DNA of 64,000 nt from Actinopolyspora halophila DSM 43834 (GTDB lineage Bacteria; Actinomycetota; Actinomycetes; Mycobacteriales; Pseudonocardiaceae). Location of the stretch: positions 3,265,276-3,329,275 of the forward strand of contig NZ_AQUI01000002.1 of NCBI RefSeq assembly GCF_000371785.1, read 5' to 3'. The first letter of the stretch is position 1, and each line of letters starts with the position of its first letter. Shown here one piece after another: positions 36,873 to 46,364 of this stretch. Below the pieces are notes generated by a model that saw only the letters and a program-made list of their open reading frames with translations, ran no database searches and was not told where the DNA came from. The position numbers were made by a program, and so were the translations under genes.

Positions 36873-37484
36873 ATGACAATCTTGTTAGCGGATCCGCGCG
36901 TCCGCGCGGTCCGTGTACACGACAACGGTGATCCGCTGATACCTCTGGACTTCGCCTCGGGCGTTCTGGTAAGAGCAGGCCTCGCCAACCGGTTGGACGA
37001 CGCGAGGAGCACACTTCCGTCCGGTGTGGAACTGCGGGTCGTGGAGGGCCACCGAAGCGTGACCGACCAGCAAACCATCATCGACGAGTACACCAACGAG
37101 CTGCGCCTGCTGCACCCCGACGCCAACGAGGCCGAGCTGGACCGGCTCTCCAGCCGGTTCGTCGCCCCGATCGCGGTCGCTCCACACGTGGCCGGAGCGG
37201 CGGTCGATCTGACGCTGGTCGACGAGGCGGGCGAGGAACTGTGGATGGGAACGCCGATCGACGCCACCCCCGAGAGCAGCGACGGCGCGTGCTGGTTCGG
37301 CGCCGAGGTGGACCGGACGGCGCGGCGCAACCGGAGGATGCTGGCGCGTGCCCTCGGTGACGCCGGGCTGGTCAACTACCCCACCGAGTGGTGGCACTGG
37401 TCCTACGGCGACCGGTACTGGGCGTTGCTGACCGGAACCGAACACGCCATCTACGGACCGGTCGAAGCGGAGATGGCCGCATGA
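36873..37484 (+). CDS. VanX-like D-alanyl-D-alanine dipeptidase (M15D)
   Basis: This 203-residue protein, close to the 202 of VanX, shows the zinc ligands H105 and D112 in PHVAGAAVDLTL, and E172 and H175 in TEWWHW, with the same spacing as VanX (H116, D123, E181, H184). The R61 in EGHRSV matches the VanX R71 region. It should split D-Ala-D-Ala or a related D,D-dipeptide. ATG 36873 gives the family length, while ATG 36765 would add 36 residues without similarity. Its stop overlaps the racemase start (ATGA), and racemase and ligase follow, so the three are one operon. Confidence 0.82.
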   Translation: MTILLADPRVRAVRVHDNGDPLIPLDFASGVLVRAGLANRLDDARSTLPSGVELRVVEGHRSVTDQQTIIDEYTNELRLLHPDANEAELDRLSSRFVAPIAVAPHVAGAAVDLTLVDEAGEELWMGTPIDATPESSDGACWFGAEVDRTARRNRRMLARALGDAGLVNYPTEWWHWSYGDRYWALLTGTEHAIYGPVEAEMAA

Positions 37485-38629
37485 GCGCACCGGCGACCTG
37501 CCCCCGGCAGCCGCCGCGGAACACCACCGGAACCCACGATCCCGTTCTGGAGATCGACCTGTCCGCCGTGGCCGCCAATACCCGCCACTTCGCCCACACG
37601 GCGGGTGGGGAGGTGCTGGCCGTGGTGAAGGCCGACGGGTTCGGGCACGGATTGGACGGAATGGCCAGGACCGCACTCGCGAACGGCGCGACGTGGCTCG
37701 GCGCCACGTCGATCGCGGAGGCCGTCGAGGCGCGCGCGGCCGACGCGGACGCACCGGTGCTGAGCTGGCTGAATCCGGTGGATGCCGACGTGACGACCGC
37801 CTGCGGGCACCGGATCGATCTGGCCGTGCCCAGTGGCCGCCACCTCGCGGCCGTGGTCGAGGCCTGCACCCGGTCCGGATACCGGGCCCGGGTACACCTC
37901 CAGCTCGACACGGGGATGGCCCGCGATGGCGCTGCCCCGGACGAGTGGCCCGAACTGACGGCCGCCGCCCGACGAGCCGAAAACGCCGGACACATCACGG
38001 TCGTGGGGGTGATGGGACACCTGCCCAGGGCCGGCGAACCGGGGCTCCCACCGAACACGACCGGGCCGCAGGAGTTGCTTCACGGGGTCGAGATGGCCAG
38101 GCAGGCCGGGTTGCGCCCCTCGGTACGCCACTTGGCCGCCACCGCCGCCACGTTGACCGACCCCGACACACACCTGGACATGGTCCGGATCGGCGCCGGG
38201 CTGGTGGGCATCGACCCCTCCGGCAGCACACGCCTCGGCTCCGCGCTGCGACTCACCGCTCCCGTCGTCCAGGTGCGGCGGGTGCCCGCAGGAACCGGGA
38301 TCGGCTACGGGCACACCCACGTGACCGACCGTGCGACCACCCTGGCGCTGCTGCCGATCGGTTACGCCGACGGTCTGCCCCGTGCCGCGTCGAACAGGGC
38401 CCAGGTCATGGTGGCGAGCCGGTGGTGCCCGGTCCTCGGCATGATCTCGATGGACCAGCTCGTGGTGGACCTGGGGGATCAACCGGTCGATCCGGACACC
38501 GAGGCGGTGGTGTTCGGCCCGGGCGACGACGGCGAACCGACCGTCGACGACTGGGCGCACTGGGCGGGCACCATCCCGCACGAGATCGTGACCGGCATCG
38601 GTCACCGAGTGAGGAGGAGTATTCGATGA
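37481..38629 (+). CDS. alr: Alanine racemase (PLP, possibly alanine/serine racemase)
   Basis: This 382-residue PLP enzyme has its Schiff-base lysine K50 in VLAVVKADGFGHG, the conserved MGHLPRA segment, VRIGAGLVGIDP, and the catalytic tyrosine region GIGYGHTHVTDRATTLALLPIGYADGLPR together with MISMDQLVVDLG. The usual KADAYGHG is KADGFGHG here, a small departure. It is coupled at both ends (ATGA with the dipeptidase and with the ligase). It is probably a second racemase dedicated to this operon, supplying D-Ala or D-Ser. Confidence 0.88.
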   Translation: MSAPATCPRQPPRNTTGTHDPVLEIDLSAVAANTRHFAHTAGGEVLAVVKADGFGHGLDGMARTALANGATWLGATSIAEAVEARAADADAPVLSWLNPVDADVTTACGHRIDLAVPSGRHLAAVVEACTRSGYRARVHLQLDTGMARDGAAPDEWPELTAAARRAENAGHITVVGVMGHLPRAGEPGLPPNTTGPQELLHGVEMARQAGLRPSVRHLAATAATLTDPDTHLDMVRIGAGLVGIDPSGSTRLGSALRLTAPVVQVRRVPAGTGIGYGHTHVTDRATTLALLPIGYADGLPRAASNRAQVMVASRWCPVLGMISMDQLVVDLGDQPVDPDTEAVVFGPGDDGEPTVDDWAHWAGTIPHEIVTGIGHRVRRSIR

Positions 38630-39621
38630 GTGGACGACTGCGGGTGGCCGTGATCGGAGGCGGGCAGAACAGCGAGCACGACGTCTCCCTCGCATCCGCG
38701 GCCTCGGTGCGTGCGGCGCTCGACCCGGGCAGATACGAAGCGGTGGCGTTAACCATCCTCCGCGACGGCAGATGGCTGGGCCCGGACGACCAGTCGCTCG
38801 GCACGTCGGAGGCCGAGGGCCTCGCCGCCGCGCTCAGGGTGCTGGCCGGCTGCGACGTGGTGATGCCACTGCTGCACGGTCCGCGTGGTGAGGACGGAAG
38901 CCTCGCCGCGCTGTGCGAATTGGCAGGTGTGCCCTACGTCGGGGCGCCGGTGCGGGCCGGTGCCCTCGCGATGGACAAGTGGGCGACCAAGCTGGTGGCC
39001 GAGGCCGTCGGTGTGCGGACCGTTCCGGGCGAGCTGGTCACCGAGACCGACCTGCCGACCGTGGTCTTCGAGCGGCCCGTGGTGGTCAAGCCGATCGCCG
39101 CGGGATCGAGTTTCGGGGTGCGCCTGGTCGAGACCGCCGACGAACTCGAACCGGCTCTGCGGACCGCGCTGGAACTGGACGAACGGGTGTTGATCGAGCA
39201 CACGGCAGCCGGCCGGGAGATCGACGTCGCGGTGCTCGACGATCCGGAGCACGGGCGCCGGGTGGGGCCGCCGCTGGAGATCCTGATCGACGACGGCTTG
39301 TTCGACAACACCACCAAGTACGACGGCAACGCCGCGTTCGCGATCCCGGCTCAGCTGACCGAAGCAGAGAGCAAGGCGTTGACCGATTCGGCCCTGCGGG
39401 TGTACGAGGCGCTCGGCTGCCGCGGAATCGCCCGGGTCGACTTCTTCCTGACCCCCGACGGCCCCGTGCTCAACGAGGTGAACACGATGCCCGGGATGAC
39501 CGCCGAGTCCCAGGTGCCCAAGATGTTCGCCGCCGAAGGGCTGACCTACCCGCACCTGCTGGACCGCCTCATCCGGTCGGCCCTGCTCGCCGGAGACGTG
39601 CAGGCGCAGGGCGTCCGGTGA
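38626..39621 (+). CDS. ddl: D-alanine--D-alanine-type ligase
   Basis: This 331-residue ATP-grasp enzyme has GGGQNSEHDVSLASA at the N-terminus, LLHGPRGEDGSLAALCELAGVPYVGA, AGSSFGV in the ATP loop, the omega-loop TTKYDGNAAFAIPA and the C-terminal metal site NEVNTMPGMTAESQVPKM. The K-Y in the omega loop is as in D-Ala-D-Ala (or D-Ala-D-Ser) ligases and unlike VanA-type D-lactate ligases. It is slightly short. Coupled to alr, and next to a D,D-dipeptidase, it may make a modified precursor or give resistance to a cell-wall drug. Confidence 0.87.
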   Translation: MSGRLRVAVIGGGQNSEHDVSLASAASVRAALDPGRYEAVALTILRDGRWLGPDDQSLGTSEAEGLAAALRVLAGCDVVMPLLHGPRGEDGSLAALCELAGVPYVGAPVRAGALAMDKWATKLVAEAVGVRTVPGELVTETDLPTVVFERPVVVKPIAAGSSFGVRLVETADELEPALRTALELDERVLIEHTAAGREIDVAVLDDPEHGRRVGPPLEILIDDGLFDNTTKYDGNAAFAIPAQLTEAESKALTDSALRVYEALGCRGIARVDFFLTPDGPVLNEVNTMPGMTAESQVPKMFAAEGLTYPHLLDRLIRSALLAGDVQAQGVR

Positions 39622-40643
39622 ACCGCGGGGGCAGATCGTCGGCCTCAACGTGCTGCGAGGGCTCGCGGTCCTGCTCGTCATGCTGCGTCACGCGTTCCCC
39701 GACTTTTCCCCGGTGCCGGCGTGGTCGGCATCGTCATGTTCTTCACGCTCAGTGGGTACCTGATCACCGGGGTGCTGACCAAGGAACTGGCCGCCAAGGG
39801 ACGAATCGACTACCGGCGGTTCTACCTGCGCCGAGCCCGCAGACTGCTGCCCGCGCTGCTCGCGTTGGTCGTCGTGTTCGTCGTGGTGACAGCGACCGTC
39901 GCCCCACTGGACGACGGCGACAGTCGGCTGCCGGTCACCGTCGTGACGCTGCTGACGTTCACCGGCAACCTGCCGATCATCCACTTGAGTGGTGCCGCGT
40001 TCCACTGCTGGACACTGGCCACCGAGGAACAGTTCTACCTGGTCTGGCCCGCGCTGCTGGCACTGGCCTGGCCCCGCCGGAAGGTCACGGCCGCGCTCGT
40101 GGCCACCGCGGTGGTCGTGCTGGCCTGCTGTGTGGCAACGCTCGTCTGGCTGTGGCCCTACCCCGACAACGCTTACGGGCTGCCCACGTCGTGGTTCGTG
40201 TGCTTCGTGATCGGCGCCGCGGCCCGACTGCGCGGCAACGCAGGATGGATCTCGCCCAAACTGGTGCCGATCACCCTGACGGGCCTGGCAGTGCTGTCGA
40301 TCGTCCCCCTGCGCGGTCACGCACTGACCTACCTGCTCGCAGGGCCGGCCATCGCCGTCCTCACAACCGCACTGGTGCTGGCCTGGTCACGCTGGGCGGA
40401 GTTGCCCGACAGGGCGCTGCTGTCCCGCGGGCAGGCGGCGCTCGGCCTCGTGTCCTACGGGCCTACCTGTGGCACTATCCGCTGACCATGTGGCTGCGGC
40501 CCGGTCCCGGGGACGTGGCCGGACCGCTCGCCCTGGTGCTGACCATCGTGGCGGCGGCGCTGAGCTGGCGGTTCATCGAACGACCCGTCATGCGGCGCAG
40601 TCGGAGACCACACCGGCAGCCCACCGGCACCACGACCGGATGA
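39618..40643 (+). pseudogene. Acyltransferase-3 (OafA/YrhL-like) membrane protein, broken by frameshifts
   Basis: The parts of a normal acyltransferase-3 protein are present but in different frames: LNVLRGLAVLLVMLRHAFPD, then VVGIVMFFTLSGYLITGVL with FYLRRARRLLPALLAL and HCWTLATEEQFYLVWP, and finally YLWHYPLTMWLRPGPGDVAG with FIERPV. One base appears missing near 39700 (a TTTTCCCC run) and one near 40456 (GGGCCTACC). The GTG start, which overlaps the ligase stop as GTGA, also needs a shift near 39625. Three indels point to a pseudogene or to poor local sequence. The intact form would be the fourth gene of the operon, like the membrane domain of VanT. Confidence 0.8.
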
Positions 40644-40758
40644 GCACCGCGCGCGGCAACGCTCGGCAGCGACGAACGAGCTCCCCGGCGCGGCAACCAC
40701 CACGCCGGGGAGAGTCCGCACCACCATCCACATCGGAAAACACCGCCGCGTGGCGGTC

Positions 40759-43542
40759 TCACCCTCCCCGCGGGCACCCCGTCGCCGTGTCGGGGTGCCG
40801 CCCGCCGTAGACCGTCCCGATGAGATACGCGCAGGACGGCGTTCCCTCCGGATCAACGAGCTCGTTGATGTTGCGGATCCGCAGAACGGCGAGGCTGCGC
40901 TCGTCGGCGATCCGGGACCGGCCGAAGTCGATCGTCCCCGTTGCCCCCTCGAACGTGAGGTCGCGGAGCTGCTGAGCCACCTCGGCCCGGTGCGGCGCGG
41001 CACCGTCGCCCGTGGAATCTCGCTGACGGATGGTGAAGACCGCGTCGACGAACAGTCCCGCGGCGTCGTACAGCCCACCGACCCGCTCTCCCGGCCAGGG
41101 CATGTCCGGGGCCTCCTTCGGCAGCTTTTTGCGGAGCTCCTGGCGCAGCCCGTGATAGCCGGCGCAGAACGCGCTGAGTTGCGGCCCCGCTCCCGGCAAC
41201 GAGTCCGAGCTGCCTGCCACGCAGTCCCGCCCCGCCAGGACCACCGGGCTGCCCAGGCCGACGTAGGAAACCGTCACACCGTTGAAATCGGCGTGCTCCC
41301 GGCTACGAGCGTCCGCGACGAACCGGGACGCGGAGTCCGAGGCCACGATCATGGGAAGTTCGGCGGAATCCGTGCAGTTGCGGCGCACGGTCCTGAGGAA
41401 GTCCCCGAAGGCGTTCTCCCGGCCCGCGTAGAACGCGATCTCCCGGTGGCGGTCGGTGCGGTCGGTGCACAGCGGCTCCAACTCGCTTACCGAACGCTTC
41501 CAACCACGCTTGTCCAGCGCGATGCCCGTGTCCCGGAGCCGCTGGGTGAGCGCTCGCAGAAGCGTCGCCGCATAGGTGTTCCGCCCGGTCGTCGGCGGGT
41601 GGTAGACCGTGATCCTCGAGGCGTCGACGTGTGCCGCGTAGGAACCGAGCAGCTCGGCCTGCCGTTCGTTGCCCGGAACGAGCTGGAAGTAGAGGGGCGT
41701 CAGGTCGGCCAGACCGGTACTGGTCAGAGTGGACCCCAGCACGGGGACCCCGTGTTCGCCGAGGATGCGGATGGCCTGTTCGGTCTCGGTCACGCTGCGG
41801 TCCATCCCGACGACGCCGAGGATCGTGGGATCGGACTCGACGAGCGGCACGAGAAGCTCCCGGGCCACCTCGGGCGCGCCCCGCATCCCCGTGCCACCGT
41901 TCGCGATGACGATCCGAAGCAGCGGCTCCGAATCGGACCGCGTGTTCTGCTCCCGCTGGCGCAGCAGCAGCCCTTCCAGCTCCTCCGCCACGGCGTGGTC
42001 GGTCCTGGGACCGGACCGGCTGTTCGTCAACCCCGCGAAGTAGACCAGCGTGACGTAGGGCCGGTCCGGGTTCCCGGCGTGCAACCGCTTCGCCTCGTCG
42101 TTCTGCGCGTGTACCGCCGACTGCGCGTAACGCAGCCGCTCGTTGTCGCCGAACACCTGTGTGGCGCTGTCGCTGTACCCGAGACACTGGTCACCGGCAG
42201 GTCCGAGGTCGCTGACCCGGGTGGAGACCGTTTCCGACGACCACGTCTCGAACACCGCGCAGTTCGCGCCCCAGGACTCGCTGAACGTGAGGGTGGGCTG
42301 AACCAGCCCCGCGGCCAGCAGGGCGAGGACGAGCACCTCGCAGAGGTACCGCCGTGCCAGCACCGGAGCACGCCTGGGATACCAACCAGCCTGATCCTGC
42401 CAGGCCTTGTGGTCGTCATGGGAGACCTCCGCCTCGGACGCGCCGGTCGGCAGTTCGATGTGCAGGTAGCGCGCGTCGGGGGCGAGCTTCTGCCGCCGAG
42501 TGGGCAACCGTCGCCGCCACTCGGACAGCGCCTCGTTCGCGCGCACCGCGGAGGTGAGCGAGAGAGCGGGCTCCTCCGGAGCTTGCGGTGGATCGTCCGT
42601 GGCCGCCACGAGCAGGAGCGGATCGAGCCTGCCCGTCTCGTTGCGCACCTCGTTGATCAACCGCAGCAGTTCCCAGCCGCCGTTGGCCTCGCGGACGTTG
42701 TCCAGCAGCACGGTGACGTAGGTGGTACGGCGCCATCCCTGCCTGCGCGGGAAGATCCGCCACCGCCTGCGCCGGTAGGCGATGCGGAGGTCCTCCAGGA
42801 ACGCGTGCAGCAGCAGCTTCTTGATCTGCTCCTCGCTCTCGGCGGACCGCCGGTCGAGGGTCAGGCGCTCCGCGAACCCCTGGAAGCTGGTGGAGTGCCG
42901 CGGCACCATGAACCGCTGACTCATGATCCAACGGGCCTCGGAACCCAGTCCCGGCACCCGCCCCGCCAGCCACCGCATCCCCAGCAGCTGGCCGATCCAG
43001 AGCAGCACGCTCAGCACGAACCTGGTCAAGGCGTGCGGAACCTCGGCCACGACCGAGCGCAGCCCTCCGGATCCGGGCCGACCACCGGTCCACTCCCGGA
43101 GCAGGTTGACCACCGGCTTGTCCCGTTTGCCCTGCTCCGGTGGCAGGTGTTGCCGGGTCAGCCACTCGACGAGCTTGTAGTTGTCGAACTCGCCGATACC
43201 GCCCGAGGTGAACTCGTCCTTACCGAGCTCCTGCTGGAGCGCGTGCACGAGCGGAAGGAGGTGTTCCGCGGCATCGCCCGTGGCCGTGTCGGCGATCTCG
43301 TCCGCGTCGATGAGGGTGTGCGGAACCTGCGGCAACGTGCTGTCCAGGGATTCCTTCAACGCGGGAAGAAAGGTCGTGGACGAGCGGTCACGGTGCAGGC
43401 AGACGAGCGGAAGCGGCTGGTCGCCCCGCCGGTCGTGCGACGACGGTGCGCTGAAGAACCGCGGTCGGTGGTACAGGCTCTGGATCAGAGTCAGCAGGGC
43501 GTGCAACCCGGCAAAATGCGGGCGGGATCGATCCGACTCCAC
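40759..43542 (-). CDS. Large membrane receptor: degenerate AAA/STAND-like cytoplasmic part plus periplasmic-binding-protein domain
   Basis: This 927-residue protein starts at GTG 43542 behind GGAGGAG. Residues 1-390 look cytoplasmic and keep AAA-like strands (YVTVLLDNV at about 275-283 and LLLVAATDDP at about 310-318) but no Walker A loop, with a hydrophobic stretch near 173-192. A clear membrane segment at about 398-418 (CEVLVLALLAAGLVQ) leads to an outer type 1 periplasmic-binding domain (about 470-920) with YVTLVYFAG, GVVGMDRSVTETEQAIRILGEHGVPVLG and RVGGLYDAAGLFVDAVF. It may sense an extracellular small molecule and signal inward. No partner gene is adjacent. Confidence 0.75.
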   Translation of the reverse strand: MESDRSRPHFAGLHALLTLIQSLYHRPRFFSAPSSHDRRGDQPLPLVCLHRDRSSTTFLPALKESLDSTLPQVPHTLIDADEIADTATGDAAEHLLPLVHALQQELGKDEFTSGGIGEFDNYKLVEWLTRQHLPPEQGKRDKPVVNLLREWTGGRPGSGGLRSVVAEVPHALTRFVLSVLLWIGQLLGMRWLAGRVPGLGSEARWIMSQRFMVPRHSTSFQGFAERLTLDRRSAESEEQIKKLLLHAFLEDLRIAYRRRRWRIFPRRQGWRRTTYVTVLLDNVREANGGWELLRLINEVRNETGRLDPLLLVAATDDPPQAPEEPALSLTSAVRANEALSEWRRRLPTRRQKLAPDARYLHIELPTGASEAEVSHDDHKAWQDQAGWYPRRAPVLARRYLCEVLVLALLAAGLVQPTLTFSESWGANCAVFETWSSETVSTRVSDLGPAGDQCLGYSDSATQVFGDNERLRYAQSAVHAQNDEAKRLHAGNPDRPYVTLVYFAGLTNSRSGPRTDHAVAEELEGLLLRQREQNTRSDSEPLLRIVIANGGTGMRGAPEVARELLVPLVESDPTILGVVGMDRSVTETEQAIRILGEHGVPVLGSTLTSTGLADLTPLYFQLVPGNERQAELLGSYAAHVDASRITVYHPPTTGRNTYAATLLRALTQRLRDTGIALDKRGWKRSVSELEPLCTDRTDRHREIAFYAGRENAFGDFLRTVRRNCTDSAELPMIVASDSASRFVADARSREHADFNGVTVSYVGLGSPVVLAGRDCVAGSSDSLPGAGPQLSAFCAGYHGLRQELRKKLPKEAPDMPWPGERVGGLYDAAGLFVDAVFTIRQRDSTGDGAAPHRAEVAQQLRDLTFEGATGTIDFGRSRIADERSLAVLRIRNINELVDPEGTPSCAYLIGTVYGGRHPDTATGCPRGG

Positions 43543-43739
43543 CGGGCCTCCTCCGATCCGGCTGCGTGAACGTGTCGGAGGATGTTACTCGCGGGAACCG
43601 ACGAGTGTGCCCGCTTCGCGAAAACGGACGTCCCGGAGTTCCGTCCCCAATGGATGAAGCGGCCGTGTCCAACCCCGGTGCCGCTGGGCGGACTCAGCAG
43701 CATCGGAAGCGGATTCCCGTCCGCTGGCCGGCTCCCGGC

Positions 43740-43958
43740 CCCGACCGCTGCATGTGGGTGGAGCTGACGCGAGCCGGCCACGCACTCGTGGAACGAACGG
43801 TCGACAGGGTGCTCAGCTGTGAGCTCGAGCTGCTCCAGGGACTGGACCACGAGCAACGTCACCAGCTGGGCGATCTGCTGCGCACCCTGCTGCGCGATGT
43901 CCAAACGCGACAGGACGACCACGGCGTGTCCCACGTGGGCGAAACCGGCAGCCCCTAG
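43740..43958 (+). pseudogene. MarR-family regulator relic (C-terminal part)
   Basis: From about 43740 the frame reads PDRCMWVELTRAGHALVERTVDRVLSCE, in two overlapping halves, then LDHEQRHQLGDLLRTLLRDVQ. This is the wing and C-terminal helices of a MarR protein. The DNA-binding helices are missing, and the upstream sequence has no similarity in any frame. It is probably the remains of a regulator of the adjacent mobA gene. Confidence 0.65.
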
Positions 43959-44123
43959 AGCTCCCGGCGAGGTGCTCTCGGAGAGCGGTGCTCGGTGGGC
44001 ACGCGGCACCGGAGGAACCACGACCGCTCCGAACGCGCCGGCGGCACGCCAGGTGCGGCGGCCCGGTCGGCCCGGCCGAGGACGGGCCGGAGCGACCGGG
44101 TACGGCTCGAGGCAGCGCGCGGG

Positions 44124-46088
44124 TCATGCACCGCGGAACGTGGCCACCGCACCGGCACCGTCGCGACCGGACGGAGCAGCGGGCGGGCCGACCTCGACCA
44201 GTGCTCCGCCGAGGAAGTCGACCAGCTCGCGGTGAGCGTCGAGCGGGAGAACGTTCGCGACGTACTGGTCCGGCCGCACGACCACGAGAGCCCCCTCCTG
44301 CCGGTCCAGGCCACGCAGCTCGAAGACATCGGTGGCCGGATCGGGGCAGAAGACCTTCTCGTGGTCGACGAGCCCGAACGGCCCCTTGCGCGGAAGCAGG
44401 ACCGGCGGCAGGTCCGCGACGGTGACGTCGCGATGCCCCTGCTGGAGCACGGCCCGCACGTCGAGCACCGAATCGGGATCGGCACCGGGCGGGGTGAACC
44501 GGGCGATCGGCGAGTCCTCCGCGGCCAGGAACCCGGCCAGCGCCCGCAGCCGGGAACCGGGGTCGTCCGGACGCGGCCGGTCGGCGAACGCGTAGAGCCG
44601 CCAAGCGCCGTCGGCCCGGGCCGCGTGGCCGAGGTGCATCGGCTTGGCATCGGCCAGCCGGACCACCGGCGCGGAGTGGAACCGCATCCCGAGCCGGAGG
44701 CCCTCCGCCAGGTGCTGGTGGGTCGGTTCCGCGGTGAGCACGGAGGGCTCGTAGCGGACCGCGACGCCCGCGGTGAACCGGCCCTGCTCGCGGAAGTAGC
44801 GCTGGAACCGCGTCGGGTCGGCGTCACCGTCGTCCGGTCGCTCGCTGAACAGTGCCGCGAACTCGCGGTCGAAGTCGATGAGCTCCCGGGCAACCTCCTG
44901 CCGTTCCGCGGAGTAGGTGTGCAGCACCTCGGGCCGCGCGGTCCCCCGCAGCACCGTGCCGAGCTTCCAGCCGAGGTTCCAGGCGTCGGCCATCGAGACG
45001 TTCATGCCCTGCCCGGCCTTCGCGCTGTGGGTGTGGCAGGCGTCGCCGGCGAGGAACACCCGGGGCGGACGGGTGTCGGTCTCGGTGTCACCGACGTCGT
45101 CGAAGCGGTCGCACAGGCGCTGGCCGACCTCGTAGACCGACCACCAGCCGACGTGCTTCACGTCGATGCTGTAGGGGTGCAGGATCCGGTTGGCCACGGC
45201 GGTGAGCTTGTCCGGGGTCACACTGCGGTCACGCAGCATCTCGGCGTCGCGGTCGTTGTCGAGCTCGATGTAGAGCCGAACCAGGTAACCGCCTTCGCGC
45301 GGGATGATCAGGATGCTGCCCTGCTCGGAGTTGACGGCGGACTTGAGCCGGATGTCGGGAAAGTCGGTTACGGCGAGCACGTCCAGCACGCCCCAGGACT
45401 GGTTGGTCGCGTCGCCCTCGAGGCGGCGACCGATGGCCTGCCGGGTGGCGCTGCGCGCACCGTCGCAACCGACGACGTACCTGGCGCGGACGGTCGAGGT
45501 CTCGCCGGTCGGCTCGAAGTTCTCCACGTGCCGCATCGTGACCGTGACCGGGTGTTCGACCTCGCCGTCGGCCTCGACCCGCACATCGGTGGTGTGCAGC
45601 CCGTGGAAGGGTTCGGCACGGGTGGCGGAACGACGCATGTGATCTCGCAGGTAGGACAGCATCCGTGCCTGATTGACGATCATGTGCGGCATCTCGGACA
45701 GATCGTCCTCGACGTCGTTGATACGACCGGTGCGCACGATCGAGGAGCTGTCGTCGGGATCCGGCCGCCAGAAGGTCACCTCGTTGACCTGATAGCCCTC
45801 GTGGACGAGCTGGTCGGCCAGACCGAAGGCCTCGAACATCTCCACCGTGCGGCACGCGACGCCATCGGCCTGACCGACCTCGAGCGGCCCGTCCCGCCGG
45901 TCGACGATCACGGTGTGGAGATCGGGGAACTCGGCGAGCTGAGCCGCCAGGAGCAAGCCGGCCGGGCCACAACCGATGATCAGGACATCGGCCTCCTCCG
46001 GCAGGCCGGTCGGACGCTCGGCCAGGGACGGGTGGGGCTCCGCGACGAACGGGTCACCCGGCTTGTAACCGTCGAGGTAGAACTGCAC
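44124..46088 (-). CDS. mobA: 3-Hydroxybenzoate 4-monooxygenase
   Basis: This 654-residue FAD monooxygenase resembles Comamonas MobA throughout: N-terminal MQFYLDGYKPGDP, VLIIGCGPAGLLLAAQLAEFPD, EVGQADGVACRTVEMFEAF, SEMPHMIVNQAR, YVVGCDGARSATRQAIGR, FLAGDACHTHSAKAGQGMN and a C-terminal thioredoxin-like domain with ELRGLDRQEGALVVVRPDQY. It converts 3-hydroxybenzoate to protocatechuate. GTG 46088 has GGAGGAG eight bases upstream. No protocatechuate dioxygenase or transporter is adjacent, and the only neighbouring regulator is a relic. The exported intradiol enzyme near 5 kb is not an obvious partner. Confidence 0.9.
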   Translation of the reverse strand: MQFYLDGYKPGDPFVAEPHPSLAERPTGLPEEADVLIIGCGPAGLLLAAQLAEFPDLHTVIVDRRDGPLEVGQADGVACRTVEMFEAFGLADQLVHEGYQVNEVTFWRPDPDDSSSIVRTGRINDVEDDLSEMPHMIVNQARMLSYLRDHMRRSATRAEPFHGLHTTDVRVEADGEVEHPVTVTMRHVENFEPTGETSTVRARYVVGCDGARSATRQAIGRRLEGDATNQSWGVLDVLAVTDFPDIRLKSAVNSEQGSILIIPREGGYLVRLYIELDNDRDAEMLRDRSVTPDKLTAVANRILHPYSIDVKHVGWWSVYEVGQRLCDRFDDVGDTETDTRPPRVFLAGDACHTHSAKAGQGMNVSMADAWNLGWKLGTVLRGTARPEVLHTYSAERQEVARELIDFDREFAALFSERPDDGDADPTRFQRYFREQGRFTAGVAVRYEPSVLTAEPTHQHLAEGLRLGMRFHSAPVVRLADAKPMHLGHAARADGAWRLYAFADRPRPDDPGSRLRALAGFLAAEDSPIARFTPPGADPDSVLDVRAVLQQGHRDVTVADLPPVLLPRKGPFGLVDHEKVFCPDPATDVFELRGLDRQEGALVVVRPDQYVANVLPLDAHRELVDFLGGALVEVGPPAAPSGRDGAGAVATFRGA

Positions 46089-46364
46089 TGATCTGACTCC
46101 TCCCGGGCGTCGAACTCCCCGGCCGTCGGAGCGAAGGGCCGCAACCGAGCGCCGGGGTGGCACGTTCCGCCCATCGTGCGGCGCTCATACCTCGCGGAAC
46201 AGCTCGTTCTGCTGTGCAGAATCCTCTCCCGGAGAGGGGAGCCAGTCGCACCCGTGCGAAAGGCCCTACGAAAAGCGCGGACTCCCTCACGAGCAGTCGT
46301 GGCAAAGAAGCATGCCACAAGGCCGCCAACAGCAGCCCGACCACAACTGGACGGGATCGTCGCT

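Noticed and set aside
38626-39621. VanA-type D-Ala-D-Lac ligase
   Set aside because: The omega loop keeps the K-Y pair of D-Ala or D-Ser ligases and no VanH-like dehydrogenase is encoded.
38913-40643. Possible long protein spanning ddl and the acyltransferase
   Set aside because: Only the C-terminal end matches a family, and the rest is out of frame with ddl; the pseudogene explanation fits.
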